This document shows positions 27,925 through 38,219 of a DNA stretch of 64,000 bases, one piece after another. The stretch lies in contig JAJXWA010000002.1 in NCBI GenBank assembly GCA_021781795.1, positions 1 through 64,000 on the forward strand, given 5' to 3'. Under the pieces are notes generated by a model. The model had not been told where the DNA came from and searched no databases. It saw only the letters and a list, made by a program, of their open reading frames with translations. Position numbers and translations under genes: made by a program. Numbering within the stretch: the stretch's first letter is position 1; every line of letters starts with the position of its first letter. This DNA comes from Acidobacteriota bacterium (GTDB lineage Bacteria > Acidobacteriota > Terriglobia > Terriglobales > Acidobacteriaceae).

Positions 27925-28752
27925 ATGCGCTTCGACATCCTGACCATCTTTCCCGGCTTCTTTGCCGGAGTCTTCGACCACGGCGTGGTGCGCCGAGCTC
28001 AGGCGAACAGCCTGATTCAGATCCAAGTACATGATTTGAGGGCATTTGCACACGACTGGCATCGCACCGTGGACGACCGCCCTTTCGGCGGCGGCGAGGG
28101 GATGGTCCTCAAGCCGGAACCCCTGGCGGAAGCACTCGAATCACTGGGAGTGCCGCGAAAGGCCGCGGACATGAAGCGCGAACCAGCGCCGCCTGCGACC
28201 AAGGTCGTCCTGCTCTCGGCGCAGGGCCGGCCATTTACCCAGGCCATGGCGCGCAACTTCGCCACCGCCGAGCGCATCGTCCTGCTCTGCGGGCGCTACG
28301 AAGGCATCGACGAGCGCATTAATCAGCTCTATTGCGATATCGAGCTCTCGATCGGCGATTATGTTTTAAGCGGCGGCGAACTAGCCGCGGCTGTGGTCAT
28401 TGACGCCACCATGCGCAACCTGCCTGGAGTGCTTGGCAACGAAGCTTCAAGGGAGTACGAGAGCTTTGGCGTGCCAGACGCCGAGTTGGCCGCCAATGCA
28501 TCGGGCGTTCCGCGCTCTCAACATGGCGCAGGCGGCCTGCTCGACTACCCGCATTACACGAGGCCCGCGGAGTTTGGCGGCGTAGAGGTACCCGAAGTTC
28601 TTCTCAGTGGCGACCACAGTCAGATTCGCCGCTGGAGGCGGGAGCAACAGCTTCGCAAAACGCTGCAAAACCGGCCAGATCTGCTGGAACGCGCCGTTCT
28701 GACCGATGAAGATCGTAAGGTGCTCGGGAGAATCCGATCAAATTTTGAATGA
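27925..28752 (+). CDS. trmD: tRNA (guanine-N1)-methyltransferase TrmD
   Basis: MRFDILTIFPGFF, CGRYEGIDERINQLYCDIELSIGDYVLSGGELAAAVVIDA. Confidence 0.97.
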   Translation: MRFDILTIFPGFFAGVFDHGVVRRAQANSLIQIQVHDLRAFAHDWHRTVDDRPFGGGEGMVLKPEPLAEALESLGVPRKAADMKREPAPPATKVVLLSAQGRPFTQAMARNFATAERIVLLCGRYEGIDERINQLYCDIELSIGDYVLSGGELAAAVVIDATMRNLPGVLGNEASREYESFGVPDAELAANASGVPRSQHGAGGLLDYPHYTRPAEFGGVEVPEVLLSGDHSQIRRWRREQQLRKTLQNRPDLLERAVLTDEDRKVLGRIRSNFE

Positions 28753-28756
28753 AAGC

Positions 28757-29323
28757 ATGGCCATGCAGTTCAGGGTGATTGTTGATTCGGGCTTGGCAAT
28801 GAGTTGGATCGTGTTTCTCGTCGCACTGGTCAAGGCACGCCCATGGACCCGGGTGCGCGATCTGGGCGGCAGGCCGACTGAAGCCAGATGGGGAACCGTT
28901 CTCATCGTGGCGGGATTGGCAATTCTCCTGATCCCCTACTGGCCCCCGGGGGCGCATCTCTCTGCAGCCAGTCTCGAAATCTCCATCGGCCTGGCTGCCC
29001 TCTCATGCCTTCTTAGCATATGGGCGATGATTTCCACGCGCGGCGCACGCTGGTCGCCGGCCGATTGCATGCGTCCTCAGTTGCCCCGGACTGGGCTTCA
29101 TAGCATTGTGCGTCATCCCGTGTACACTGCCCTGATCGTTCAGGCTTTCGCCACCGCCACGGCCCTTAGTTGGTGGCTCTGGATGTTTGCCGGTATGTTC
29201 TTTGTCATTCTTGGGGTCGATCTCCGCGCCACCGCAGACGACCTCATCCTGGCCGATATTTTTCAGGATGAGTTTCTCGAATATCAGTCTGGAACCAAGT
29301 TGTTCTTGCCGTGGCTGCACTGA
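28757..29323 (+). CDS. Isoprenylcysteine carboxyl methyltransferase (ICMT)-like integral membrane protein
   Basis: Multi-TM; LPRTGLHSIVRHPVYTALIVQAF (RHPxY motif) and C-terminal acidic region; start uncertain. Confidence 0.72.
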   Translation: MAMQFRVIVDSGLAMSWIVFLVALVKARPWTRVRDLGGRPTEARWGTVLIVAGLAILLIPYWPPGAHLSAASLEISIGLAALSCLLSIWAMISTRGARWSPADCMRPQLPRTGLHSIVRHPVYTALIVQAFATATALSWWLWMFAGMFFVILGVDLRATADDLILADIFQDEFLEYQSGTKLFLPWLH

Positions 29324-29444
29324 TCCATCTTTTTCAGCACCGGACAAACTGCCACCGTACCCTGCTACATGCTCTGGCAGGTTCGCATTCGAGGACGTTT
29401 CTCTGATAAACTGAAAACTCTGAGTTCAAACGCAGGAAGAAACC

Positions 29445-29810
29445 ATGTCTATTCATCCAGTGATGCAGCGCCTGGCCGACAAGCTCAAGCGCACCGATTT
29501 GCCGGAGTTTGTTCCCGGCGACCAGATTCGTGTTCAGGTAAAGATCAAGGAAGGCGACAAGGAACGCCTCCAGGCCTTTGAGGGCCTTGTGATCGCCATT
29601 AACCGCGGCGCACAGGGAACCTTCACAGTTCGCAAGATGAGCTTTGGCCAGGGCGTCGAGCGCATCTTTCCCTTCAACTCCAAGGTGATCGACAAGATTG
29701 AGAAGGTGCGCAGCTACAAGGTGCGCCGCTCCAAGCTCTTCTACATTCGCGGTCTCCGCGGCAAGGCTGCCCGCCTCAAGGAAGTCGAGCACGTCGCGGC
29801 GAAGGCGTAG
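29445..29810 (+). CDS. rplS: 50S ribosomal protein L19
   Basis: [72 protein letters not shown]. Confidence 0.97.
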   Translation: MSIHPVMQRLADKLKRTDLPEFVPGDQIRVQVKIKEGDKERLQAFEGLVIAINRGAQGTFTVRKMSFGQGVERIFPFNSKVIDKIEKVRSYKVRRSKLFYIRGLRGKAARLKEVEHVAAKA

Positions 29811-29831
29811 CCCCTACCTTCCTTTCAACGT

Positions 29832-29870
29832 CCAGACCCTCCGGCCCTTGGCTGGGGGGTCTGCTCTTTA
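29832..29870 (+). terminator. Possible hairpin between rplS and rnhB
   Basis: cagaccctcc...ggggggtctg imperfect stem followed by ctcttta. Confidence 0.4.
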
Positions 29871-29880
29871 TACTGCGCTT

Positions 29881-30513
29881 ATGGCTGCTGCATCCGCATG
29901 TGGATGGAAGTTTGAGGACAAGGCGAAAGAGCGCGGCGCGCAATCCATTGCCGGCGTGGATGAAGTAGGCAGGGGCCCGCTCTTCGGCCCGGTGGTCGCA
30001 GCCGCAGTCATCCTGCCCATGGGTTGCAGCCTCGCCGGACTCAACGACTCGAAACAACTGCGTGAGAACCAGCGGGAACGTCTTTCAGAGGAGATCCGCG
30101 CGGTGGCGCTGAGTTGGGCGGTCGCCGCGGTCGATGCCGCCACCATTGATCGAATTAATATCCGCCAGGCTTCGCTGTTGGCCATGCGCGATGCGGTCAG
30201 CCAGCTGCTGCCCTGCCCGGATTTCCTGCTGATAGACGGCCGCGACACCATAGCGTGGAGTGGCCCACAGATGGCCATTATCAAAGGGGACGCCACGAGC
30301 CTTTCCATCGCCGCGGCCAGCGTGCTGGCGAAGGTCCACCGAGATCAGCTGCTGGTCACGCTCGACCGCGAGTACCCCGGCTATGGGCTGGCAAAGCACA
30401 AGGGCTATCCCTGCCCGGCCCACATCGCCGCCCTCCAGAGTCTGGGTCCCACGCCTCTGCATCGCAGGAGCTTTCGCCCTGTGGCGCTCGCCGCGCAGGC
30501 GCATAACGGCTGA
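29881..30513 (+). CDS. rnhB: Ribonuclease HII
   Basis: SIAGVDEVGRGPLFGPVVAAAVIL, AAASVLAKVHRDQLL, GYGLAKHKGYPCPAHIAAL. Confidence 0.95.
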   Translation: MAAASACGWKFEDKAKERGAQSIAGVDEVGRGPLFGPVVAAAVILPMGCSLAGLNDSKQLRENQRERLSEEIRAVALSWAVAAVDAATIDRINIRQASLLAMRDAVSQLLPCPDFLLIDGRDTIAWSGPQMAIIKGDATSLSIAAASVLAKVHRDQLLVTLDREYPGYGLAKHKGYPCPAHIAALQSLGPTPLHRRSFRPVALAAQAHNG

Positions 30514-30516
30514 CGG

Positions 30517-31173
30517 CTACACACGCGCCGCTTTCGCCGCCGGCGTCGGCTTGCGCCGCTGCGCAAGGGCCAGAACCGGCCTCGCGAGAAGCAGGCCTCC
30601 AAGAATCATCGTGATGGTCATAGGCGTGAGCACACCAGGCTTCACCTGCCACCAGTAATGAATCACGCCACAGACAGCAGCAACATAGACCAGCTTGTGC
30701 AGCCGGTTCCAGCGCGCCCCACCGAGCTTGCGGATCGCCCAGTTCGTGGATGTGGCTGCGAGCGGCAGCAACAGCAGCCACGCCAGCATACCCACGGTGA
30801 TGTAGCGCCGCTTGACCACGTCCGCTTCCATCGCGTGCAGGTCGAACCCCGCATACAGCGCAATCCACGTGGCAAGATGAAGCGTTGCATAAAAGAAGGC
30901 AAACAGGCCCAGAAGCCTCCGAAAGCGAATGAGCCAGGCGAGCTTCGGAAACAGCCTCCGCAGAGGGGAGATGGCGAGCGAGATGGTGAGCAGGCGCAGC
31001 GTCACCAGACCAGTGGTAAAGGTGATGGTCTCCGTGGGGTCGGGTCCCAGCGTGTTGGACACGGCATGAGCGACCAGCCACGCCAGCGGACCAAGGCATG
31101 CAGCCCAGACAATAACTTTGATCAGGACAATAGTTGAGCGCTTCATCGCGTTTGGAAAAGACTGCGCAGACAC
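30517..31173 (-). CDS. msrQ: Heme-binding subunit of the MsrPQ methionine sulfoxide reductase
   Basis: Multi-TM ferric-reductase-like; RRLLGLFAFFYATLHLATW, LHKLVYVAAVCGVIHYWWQVK. Confidence 0.92.
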   Translation of the reverse strand: MSAQSFPNAMKRSTIVLIKVIVWAACLGPLAWLVAHAVSNTLGPDPTETITFTTGLVTLRLLTISLAISPLRRLFPKLAWLIRFRRLLGLFAFFYATLHLATWIALYAGFDLHAMEADVVKRRYITVGMLAWLLLLPLAATSTNWAIRKLGGARWNRLHKLVYVAAVCGVIHYWWQVKPGVLTPMTITMILGGLLLARPVLALAQRRKPTPAAKAARV

Positions 31174-31181
31174 GAGCGCAA

Positions 31182-32165
31182 TCAGAAATCCCTCTTCAGA
31201 TTCATACCATCATAGAGGGAGGCGACCTGGTCTCCGTAGCCGTTGAACATCAGTGTGGTGCGGCGCTGTGCATAGAAGGGCAGACCAATGCGGCGCTCAA
31301 CCTTCTGGCTCCAGCGCGGATGATCCACGTTGGGATTGACGTTGGAGTAGAAGCCGTACTCATTGGGTGCCTGCTCGTTCCATGTGGTCGGCGGCTGGCG
31401 ATCCACGAACCTCACCCGCACAATTGATTTCGCGGACTTGAAACCGTACTTCCAGGGAACCACAATTCGGACCGGCGCCCCATTCTGGTTGGGCAGCACC
31501 TCGCCATAAAGCCCGAAGGTGAGCAGAGCGAGCGGATTCATTGCCTCATCCATCCGCAAGCCCTCGGAGTAAGGCCATTGAATCGTTGTCTGCGACGCCC
31601 ACCTTTCGACACGCGAATCATAGTAAGAGAGGAACTGCACATAGCGGGCGTTGCTCAACGGCTCGCACTGCTTGATGAATTCCGACAACGAATATCCCAC
31701 CCACGGGATGACCATGCTCCATGCCTCGACACAGCGATGCCGATAGACACGCTCCTCCAGAGGCCGCAGCTTCAAGAGCGCTTCAATGTCGAAGGTCTTC
31801 GGCTCTTTCACCAGCCCATCCACGCGGATTGACCAAGGCGCTGTGGGCAGCGCACCCGCATTCTGCGCCGGCTCGTTCTTCTGCACGCCAAATTCGTAGT
31901 AGTTGTTGAACGTCGTGACATCCTGATAGCTGGTGAGCTGTTCGCCCGTCGTCGTCAAAGGACTGGGAACGGTCTGCAGCTTGGTCCCTGCGAAGACGCT
32001 TGTTCCCGGAGAAAACACGTCGGCTAAGCTGCGGATACCCAGCGCAACTGCTCCTGCCGCAGCCAGCCCTGATGCAGCTCCTCGCAGGAACCGCCGACGA
32101 TTCAGGTATTGATCTTTGGGAGTAATTTCCGAAGACGGAATTAAAGTTGGTTTGCCGATAAGCAT
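31182..32165 (-). CDS. msrP: Molybdopterin-dependent catalytic subunit of MsrPQ
   Basis: Tat-type [49 protein letters not shown]. Confidence 0.94.
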   Translation of the reverse strand: MLIGKPTLIPSSEITPKDQYLNRRRFLRGAASGLAAAGAVALGIRSLADVFSPGTSVFAGTKLQTVPSPLTTTGEQLTSYQDVTTFNNYYEFGVQKNEPAQNAGALPTAPWSIRVDGLVKEPKTFDIEALLKLRPLEERVYRHRCVEAWSMVIPWVGYSLSEFIKQCEPLSNARYVQFLSYYDSRVERWASQTTIQWPYSEGLRMDEAMNPLALLTFGLYGEVLPNQNGAPVRIVVPWKYGFKSAKSIVRVRFVDRQPPTTWNEQAPNEYGFYSNVNPNVDHPRWSQKVERRIGLPFYAQRRTTLMFNGYGDQVASLYDGMNLKRDF

Positions 32166-32305
32166 AAGACGACCTCGCGTGGGGGGAAGAATCCACTCGC
32201 CTCATTAGACACGAATCCTGCCCTTGGCGTTACACAGATTCGTCCAAACCTTCATCCGATGAAAGGTAGCCGAAGGCGAGGAGACGGCGACCGGAACGGA
32301 CCGTA

Positions 32306-33427
32306 TCAGGCCCTCGGCTTGGTCGGGCGTGCTGGCTCTTTGTTCATTCTGGCTGGCAGGCTCCCCGGCGGGAACGCCGTGGACTGCCGCACCACAATTT
32401 GGGTCGAGATGGGCCACTCCTTCTGCTTCGCTTTGGGGTGATCCGGCTCGATGCCTGCGCGCAGCGCCTCAATGGCCGCAGCCGCCAGAGACTTGCAGGA
32501 CATCTGCACGGTCGTGAGTGGGGGCAGCATGAACTGGGCCAGATGGATATCGTCGAAGCCCACGACGGAGATGTCCTGAGGCACCTTCAGCGGAGTCCGG
32601 TAGATGGCATGCAGCGCCCCGATGGCGGTCATATCGTTCGAGCACATTACGGCAGTCGGCAGATCGCCCCGCTCCAGGAGCCGCTCCATTGCCGCGATGC
32701 CGCCCTCCATGGTGTGCGTGCCTTCCACAAGATGCTCCGCCGGCACATGAATTCCGATCTCGGTCATTGCCCGCAAAAAGGCCTCACGGCGCACCCTGGG
32801 CGAGCGCTGTTCGAGCGGGCCGCTGATGAAGGCAATCTTTCTGTGACCGAGCGCGGCCAGGTGCTGCACTCCCTGCCGAATCCCCTCCGCATAATCCACC
32901 TTCAGCACATGGATGTTCGGGAGGCCCGGTCCCGCATCGACAAAGACAAGAGGAAACTCGCGTTCCACCAGCTTCTTCACCAGGTCTTCTTCCACGCCAA
33001 AGGTCATGACGGCAACTCCATCCACGTTGCGCTGCAGCAGTCGGCGCATCAGGCTCTCCGTGCGCGCGGAATCGTAGTTCGTGGAGCCGATCAGCACCTC
33101 GTAACCCTGCGCCGTGGCCAGGTTTTCAAACTCCTGCACCAGCTCTGGGAAGAATGGGTTGGTGATTTCGGAGACGATGAGGCCCAGCAGGTGGCTGCGC
33201 CCCGAAACTAACGCGCGAGCCTGCGTGTTCGGCAGATAACCGACCTCGTCGATGGCCTTCCAGACACGCCGCGCCAGCTCCGGGTCCACGGTGGGGATCC
33301 GGTTCACAGCGCGAGAGACGGTGGCAATCGAAACCCCAGCACGCTGGGCCACATCACGAATGCTCACGGAACCGGGGCGCTTTCGCTCTGAGGACTGATT
33401 TCTGGAATGACTCACGGATGCAATCAT
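32306..33427 (-). CDS. LacI-family transcriptional regulator
   Basis: VSIRDVAQRAGVSIATVSRAVN HTH; periplasmic-binding-protein fold with DISVVGFDDIHLAQFMLPPLTTV. Confidence 0.93.
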   Translation of the reverse strand: MIASVSHSRNQSSERKRPGSVSIRDVAQRAGVSIATVSRAVNRIPTVDPELARRVWKAIDEVGYLPNTQARALVSGRSHLLGLIVSEITNPFFPELVQEFENLATAQGYEVLIGSTNYDSARTESLMRRLLQRNVDGVAVMTFGVEEDLVKKLVEREFPLVFVDAGPGLPNIHVLKVDYAEGIRQGVQHLAALGHRKIAFISGPLEQRSPRVRREAFLRAMTEIGIHVPAEHLVEGTHTMEGGIAAMERLLERGDLPTAVMCSNDMTAIGALHAIYRTPLKVPQDISVVGFDDIHLAQFMLPPLTTVQMSCKSLAAAAIEALRAGIEPDHPKAKQKEWPISTQIVVRQSTAFPPGSLPARMNKEPARPTKPRA

Positions 33428-33632
33428 ACTCCTTCTTTTCTCTTGTTTCTCTGGGAAAGCCGGAGAGTAGTTCCACGAGACAACGACGAGAAAGTGCTGA
33501 TTTATTGCAGCTTTTTCCGAATGCAACCTGCTTCAAGCAGCAATTGCAGATGCGGTCCATGCGCGATTGCGGTAAGCGTTTGCTTCTTCGGTCATGGGCA
33601 AGGCACCTCATCTCTCCAGTTCACAAATGCAT

Positions 33633-34112
33633 TCAGGGATGTGTCTGCGCGCCCGCCGCCACCTGCAATCCATGGCGCACCAGGTGCAGCACCGCGGCAA
33701 GACTCTCTACTGCTCCGCGGCGGCTTCCAGGCAGATTCAGAATCAGGCTCTCGCCGCGCAACCCCGCGACGCCACGCGACAGCCACGCATACGGATTCCG
33801 CTCGGCGCCAATGGCGCGCATCGCTTCGGCCAGTCCGGGAGCCTGCCGCTCCAGCACGCGCCTTGTCGCCTCAGGAGTACGGTCACGCGGCCCAAGGCCC
33901 GTTCCACCGACCGTGATAATCAACGATGCCCTCTGCCCACACCAGCAGAGCAGCTGGGCACTGATCTGCTCTTCGTCGTCGGGTGTCAGGGCCGTGTCTA
34001 CCTGCGCCTCGGGCCAAGTTTTTCTCAGCAATGCGGTAACCGCAGGCCCAGCTGTGTCCTTCGACTGGCCCTGCGAGCAGCGGTCGGAAACCGTGAGAAC
34101 GCCGATGAGCAT
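33633..34112 (-). CDS. mog: Molybdopterin adenylyltransferase (MogA/MoaB family)
   Basis: GVLTVSDRCSQGQSKDTAGP, LIITVGGTGLGPRDRTPEAT, LILNLPGSRRGAVESL. Confidence 0.9.
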   Translation of the reverse strand: MLIGVLTVSDRCSQGQSKDTAGPAVTALLRKTWPEAQVDTALTPDDEEQISAQLLCWCGQRASLIITVGGTGLGPRDRTPEATRRVLERQAPGLAEAMRAIGAERNPYAWLSRGVAGLRGESLILNLPGSRRGAVESLAAVLHLVRHGLQVAAGAQTHP

Positions 34113-34131
34113 CAGGATGATTGTCCTTGCA

Positions 34132-35061
34132 TTATGGAGCGGGAGCGGGCAGCACCTTGATGGTGCGCAGCCAGGTATCGACAAGGTCGGGCCAGCCGGT
34201 AATGGGCAACTCAGTCCTGCGCAGCCCATAGCCGTGCCCACCCTCTGAGTACACGTGTAGCTCCGCCGGCACTTTGGCATTCTTGAGCGCCATAAAGTAC
34301 ACGACTGCGTTCTCCACGTGCACCGGGTCATCTTCCGCCTGCAGCACAAAGGTCGGCGGCGTGTCGGCGGTGGGATGAATCTCCGGGTTGGGCGCGAAGT
34401 TCTGGTCTGCCAGCGCCAGGTAGCCGGGATAAATGACCACGGCAAAGTCAGGCCGACAACTGAGTTGGTCGGCGGCATCCACCGGCTCATACAGGCGATG
34501 GTCGTAGTGCGTGCTCACCGCGGCGGCCAGATGCCCTCCGGCAGAAAACCCAAGCACGCCGATCCGATGTGGATCGATGCGCCACTCCGCCGCATGTTCG
34601 CGCGCCAATCCCACGGCTCTCTGCGCATCCTGCAGGGCCGCGAATGATTTTGGATAGGGGCCAGTCTCCGGCACGCGGTATTTGAGCAGCAGACAGGTGA
34701 TTCCCTGCCGGTTGAGCCAATCACAGACTTCCGTACCTTCCAGATCGATGGCGAGGATGCGGTAGCCGCCGCCGGGAAAGACCACAACAGCCGCACCGGT
34801 GTTGTGTCCTTTGGGCGCATACACCGTCAAGGTCGGCTTCACCACATTGCCCAGCCGCATCACGGGTTTGCCCGCAATCAGCTTGTCTTTTGCTGTGGTC
34901 ATATCCGCCTCAGGAGGCATGGTCGGCGGTGCTCCCGGTGCAGCACCGGGCCAGATTGAGATGGTCTCGAGGCCGGGTGCAGGTTGCCACGCCGGCTGCT
35001 GCGCGCCCAGCGTCAGCCCGCCGATGCATGCGGCGCAAACAATGAAGGTGATTCTGAACAT
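34132..35061 (-). CDS. Secreted alpha/beta hydrolase (acetyl-esterase/BD-FAE-like)
   Basis: Signal peptide MFRITFIVCAACIGGLTLGAQ; AVVVFPGGGYRILAIDLEG; IGVLGFSAGGHLAAAVST. Confidence 0.87.
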   Translation of the reverse strand: MFRITFIVCAACIGGLTLGAQQPAWQPAPGLETISIWPGAAPGAPPTMPPEADMTTAKDKLIAGKPVMRLGNVVKPTLTVYAPKGHNTGAAVVVFPGGGYRILAIDLEGTEVCDWLNRQGITCLLLKYRVPETGPYPKSFAALQDAQRAVGLAREHAAEWRIDPHRIGVLGFSAGGHLAAAVSTHYDHRLYEPVDAADQLSCRPDFAVVIYPGYLALADQNFAPNPEIHPTADTPPTFVLQAEDDPVHVENAVVYFMALKNAKVPAELHVYSEGGHGYGLRRTELPITGWPDLVDTWLRTIKVLPAPAP

Positions 35062-35161
35062 AGCCAAGCCTCCACAGAGGAAGTGCGCTCCGATGATTGC
35101 ACGCAGCTGGCGCGACGGGCAACTTCGCGCGCGCTTCAAGTGGTGTGCGCAATGAGCGACT

Positions 35162-36259
35162 CTACGGCTGCGCACCCGGTGGGATGAGGAGTTGCAGTTT
35201 CTCCGCGGCAATCTGCATGCGTGCCGGCAGCGTTCCAAGAACCTCTCCGTCCGCCTCAACATACACTTTCGCAGGGGAGCCATTGTTGTGGCTGCACTCA
35301 ACCGACACCACATCGAGTAGCTCGATTCTTCCTGAGAAGCTGTGGCGGCCCGCGAGCACGGCCAGCAGAAAGCGAAGATATAAAAAGCGGCTTCGTGTTT
35401 TGAAGGCCATCAGGCGCAACGATCCGTTGCGCAGACCGGCTCCGGGGGCCAATTGGCCAAGCGCGCCGCCAAACGACCGGACACGTACAGCCAGGATTTG
35501 CGACACATACTCGGTGCGCTCACTATCCCTTTCGCTGGTTCGAAACGTCGCCCGGAACAGCGGAAAAGGATTCGTTATCCAGATCCGCGCCGCTTCCACC
35601 AGATACAGCACATACCCAAAGCGCCGCTTCAATCCTGCATCCAGCCGTGACATGAGCAACGCATCGGCGCCCACGCCGCCTGCCACGGTAAAGTAGCGCG
35701 AGTGCTGCGCACCCTCCGCATCGGTGGATTGGATCGAGCCTACGGGGACCGCCTTCGGCTCGGCATCGAGTAGCTTTTCCAGTGCGCGCACTGGCGACCG
35801 ACCCAGGCCAAGATCCTGCGCGAGAGCATTGGCCGTCCCCATTGGTATTACGCCAAGAGCCGTGCTGCTGCCTGTGAGCCGCTGCAGAACTTCATGCACT
35901 GTTCCATCGCCGCCACATGCAAGGACTGCCTCGCATCCCTGTTGAATCGCCTCATCGGCGCGGCGCGCGGCGCTCCCCGGCCCATCTGTTTCCATCGCAT
36001 GCACGGTGATTCCCGCAGCGGAAAGTATCTCAACGATGCGTCGAATCTCTCCCGCCCGCCGCGACGAACTCTGGCCCGATGCCGGGTTGTGAATGACCGC
36101 GACCTGCCGCATCGCCCGGAGTGGAAGTGCATCGCCAGAAAGTGCGCCGTTCTGCTCCAGGGGCTCGTCGCAGACCACAGCGCGCCCAGCGCTTTGACTG
36201 GATGTGCGCGGCTGGAGACGGTCCTCGTTCTCGTGGGTCAAGTCGCCTGAATGCTCCAT
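35162..36259 (-). CDS. Diacylglycerol/lipid kinase family protein (YegS/BmrU-like)
   Basis: RQVAVIHNPASGQSSS, AVLACGGDGTVHEVLQ, LGVIPMGTANALAQDLGL. Confidence 0.9.
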   Translation of the reverse strand: MEHSGDLTHENEDRLQPRTSSQSAGRAVVCDEPLEQNGALSGDALPLRAMRQVAVIHNPASGQSSSRRAGEIRRIVEILSAAGITVHAMETDGPGSAARRADEAIQQGCEAVLACGGDGTVHEVLQRLTGSSTALGVIPMGTANALAQDLGLGRSPVRALEKLLDAEPKAVPVGSIQSTDAEGAQHSRYFTVAGGVGADALLMSRLDAGLKRRFGYVLYLVEAARIWITNPFPLFRATFRTSERDSERTEYVSQILAVRVRSFGGALGQLAPGAGLRNGSLRLMAFKTRSRFLYLRFLLAVLAGRHSFSGRIELLDVVSVECSHNNGSPAKVYVEADGEVLGTLPARMQIAAEKLQLLIPPGAQP

Positions 36260-36261
36260 GA

Positions 36262-37893
36262 TTACTGTGGATTCTTCAAAAGCCAGTAGTGAAAACCATC
36301 CACAATGGCCATCAGGGCCGCCTGGTTCATATCGCTGCTCACGCCTGCGGTAATCCATGGCTCAAAACCATCCGCATGGAAGCTCACGGTCACGCGCACA
36401 TGCGCGGCCGAGTCATGCGCAGAAACGTCAATCGCCGTCACGCTGAATGTGCCTAGGCGCATCCGTGTCAGCGCGGGATACCACTTTTCGAGCTCGCGGC
36501 GAAGTGCCTTGGTCAAGGCGTCCACAGGACCTGCACCCTCAGCGCGCGTGGTCGTCACCGTCGAGTCGCCGATGGCAAGCGTGATGAAGGCTTGCACGAA
36601 CCGCTGCCCCGCTTCGTCCGACTCGTCAAAAACGCGCCAGCTCTTCACCGTAAAGAAACTAGGCAGCGTCTGCAGCACCTGCATGCAGGCCAGTTTGAAG
36701 GAGATCTCGCTCGACGTGAAGCCGCCGCCCTCAATCATCGCCTGATGCACGTCCATCAGTGCCTGCGCCTGCGTGGCATTAAGCGGGATACCTAACGCCT
36801 CTGAAAGAAGTACAACGTTGGTGCGTCCGGATTGGCTGTTGACCCCAATCACGGGGCTTGCGCCCACGCGCGCAGGATCGCACCACAGATAAGCGCCGGG
36901 ATTCTTGCGCTCGCTGCTGCCGTGCATGCCGGCCCATGTTCCAAAGGCGCCGGGTCCGACGATGGGCGCGCCATGGGGAACTTCGAGACCGAAATCCGCA
37001 TACGCGGAATGAGCCAGGCTGGTGAGGCCGGCAAGCGCGCGCTCTGAGACAAATTCGGCCTCGCCGCGCAGTTGCATGCTCCCAATCACGGTCGTCAGAT
37101 TCACGTTCCCGCAGCGTTCGCCAGTCCCTAGAAGCGTTCCCTGCACCTGCACCGCGCCGGCAAGAATCGCCGCGCGCGAGTTGGCGATGCCGAGACCGCG
37201 ATCGGTATGCCCGTGGAAGCCAAATCCGGCGGCCGGAAAATCCCTGGTCAGACCGCCCATCAATGCGGTGACTTCTTCAGGATTGGCCCCGCCCGTGGTG
37301 TCGCACACAACAATGCGGCTCACCTGTTGGCGAACGCACTCGTCGACAATCTTCTGCAGATAATCCCGGCTTCGCTTGCAAAGATCTTCTTCGCTCTGGC
37401 GGCCATTCTCACACCGTCCGCAACTGGCGTCCATGGCGTGCTCAAGGTCTACGATCACTTCAAATCCGGCCTGGTGCAGGTAGTCGATCGTCTCAGAGGC
37501 CATCATAAGGTTTTCGTCCGGCGTTGCTTCGAGCGACTTGGCCACATCCAGAAGCCGGGACTTCACCACGACCACGGCAACGCCGATGTGGTCCTTGCGC
37601 TGAAGGATGAACTGTACATCCGGCCAATCTTGCACGCGCGTGCCGCGTCCCCGGGAGCGTCCAAATAGCGCCAGCTTCATCTTGCCTGTATCTGCGGTTG
37701 CTACCGCCCGCGTCAGGTCTGAAACAAACTGATTCGCACCGGCAAACCCGATTTCAGCGTAGTGCACCCCGAAGGCGGCCATGCGCTGCAAAAGACCGAT
37801 TGCGTTCGGAACGGAAATCTGGAGGTTCGGCTGCTGCAGACCGTCGCGAAGACTCGTGTCAAACAGCTCAACTTTCCTGGCGTACTCTTGCAT
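36262..37893 (-). CDS. cimA: Citramalate synthase
   Basis: KVELFDTSLRDGLQQPNLQIS, GFHGHTDRGLGIANS, GERCGNVNLTTVI, C-terminal LeuA-dimer-like domain. Confidence 0.9.
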   Translation of the reverse strand: MQEYARKVELFDTSLRDGLQQPNLQISVPNAIGLLQRMAAFGVHYAEIGFAGANQFVSDLTRAVATADTGKMKLALFGRSRGRGTRVQDWPDVQFILQRKDHIGVAVVVVKSRLLDVAKSLEATPDENLMMASETIDYLHQAGFEVIVDLEHAMDASCGRCENGRQSEEDLCKRSRDYLQKIVDECVRQQVSRIVVCDTTGGANPEEVTALMGGLTRDFPAAGFGFHGHTDRGLGIANSRAAILAGAVQVQGTLLGTGERCGNVNLTTVIGSMQLRGEAEFVSERALAGLTSLAHSAYADFGLEVPHGAPIVGPGAFGTWAGMHGSSERKNPGAYLWCDPARVGASPVIGVNSQSGRTNVVLLSEALGIPLNATQAQALMDVHQAMIEGGGFTSSEISFKLACMQVLQTLPSFFTVKSWRVFDESDEAGQRFVQAFITLAIGDSTVTTTRAEGAGPVDALTKALRRELEKWYPALTRMRLGTFSVTAIDVSAHDSAAHVRVTVSFHADGFEPWITAGVSSDMNQAALMAIVDGFHYWLLKNPQ

Positions 37894-38219
37894 CGACTTC
37901 AACAACTCCCGGCCGCGCAAACGCAGTCACCTTATAGGAACCACGCCTTTGAGACTCTCCGCCTTCCATCATATCGTTTTTCGACTTCTCGTGAATGGAC
38001 AGGCACCGGCTCCGATGCAACCTGCTCCGTTTCCCCCTTGAACCACGGAAGAGAGGAGGCTCGCCCGGCTCTTGCTGAAGTTCCGCCTAAATAAGGCTTT
38101 GCGAGTCCTTTACTTTTTCGCTTTATCAACGCCCGGAAAATGATGACGTGCCCGCGAATGGACTCAGATACCGTCCGAAGTGGTATAGTCGCCAAGTTTG
38201 ACCGGATGGTGCAACGAAC

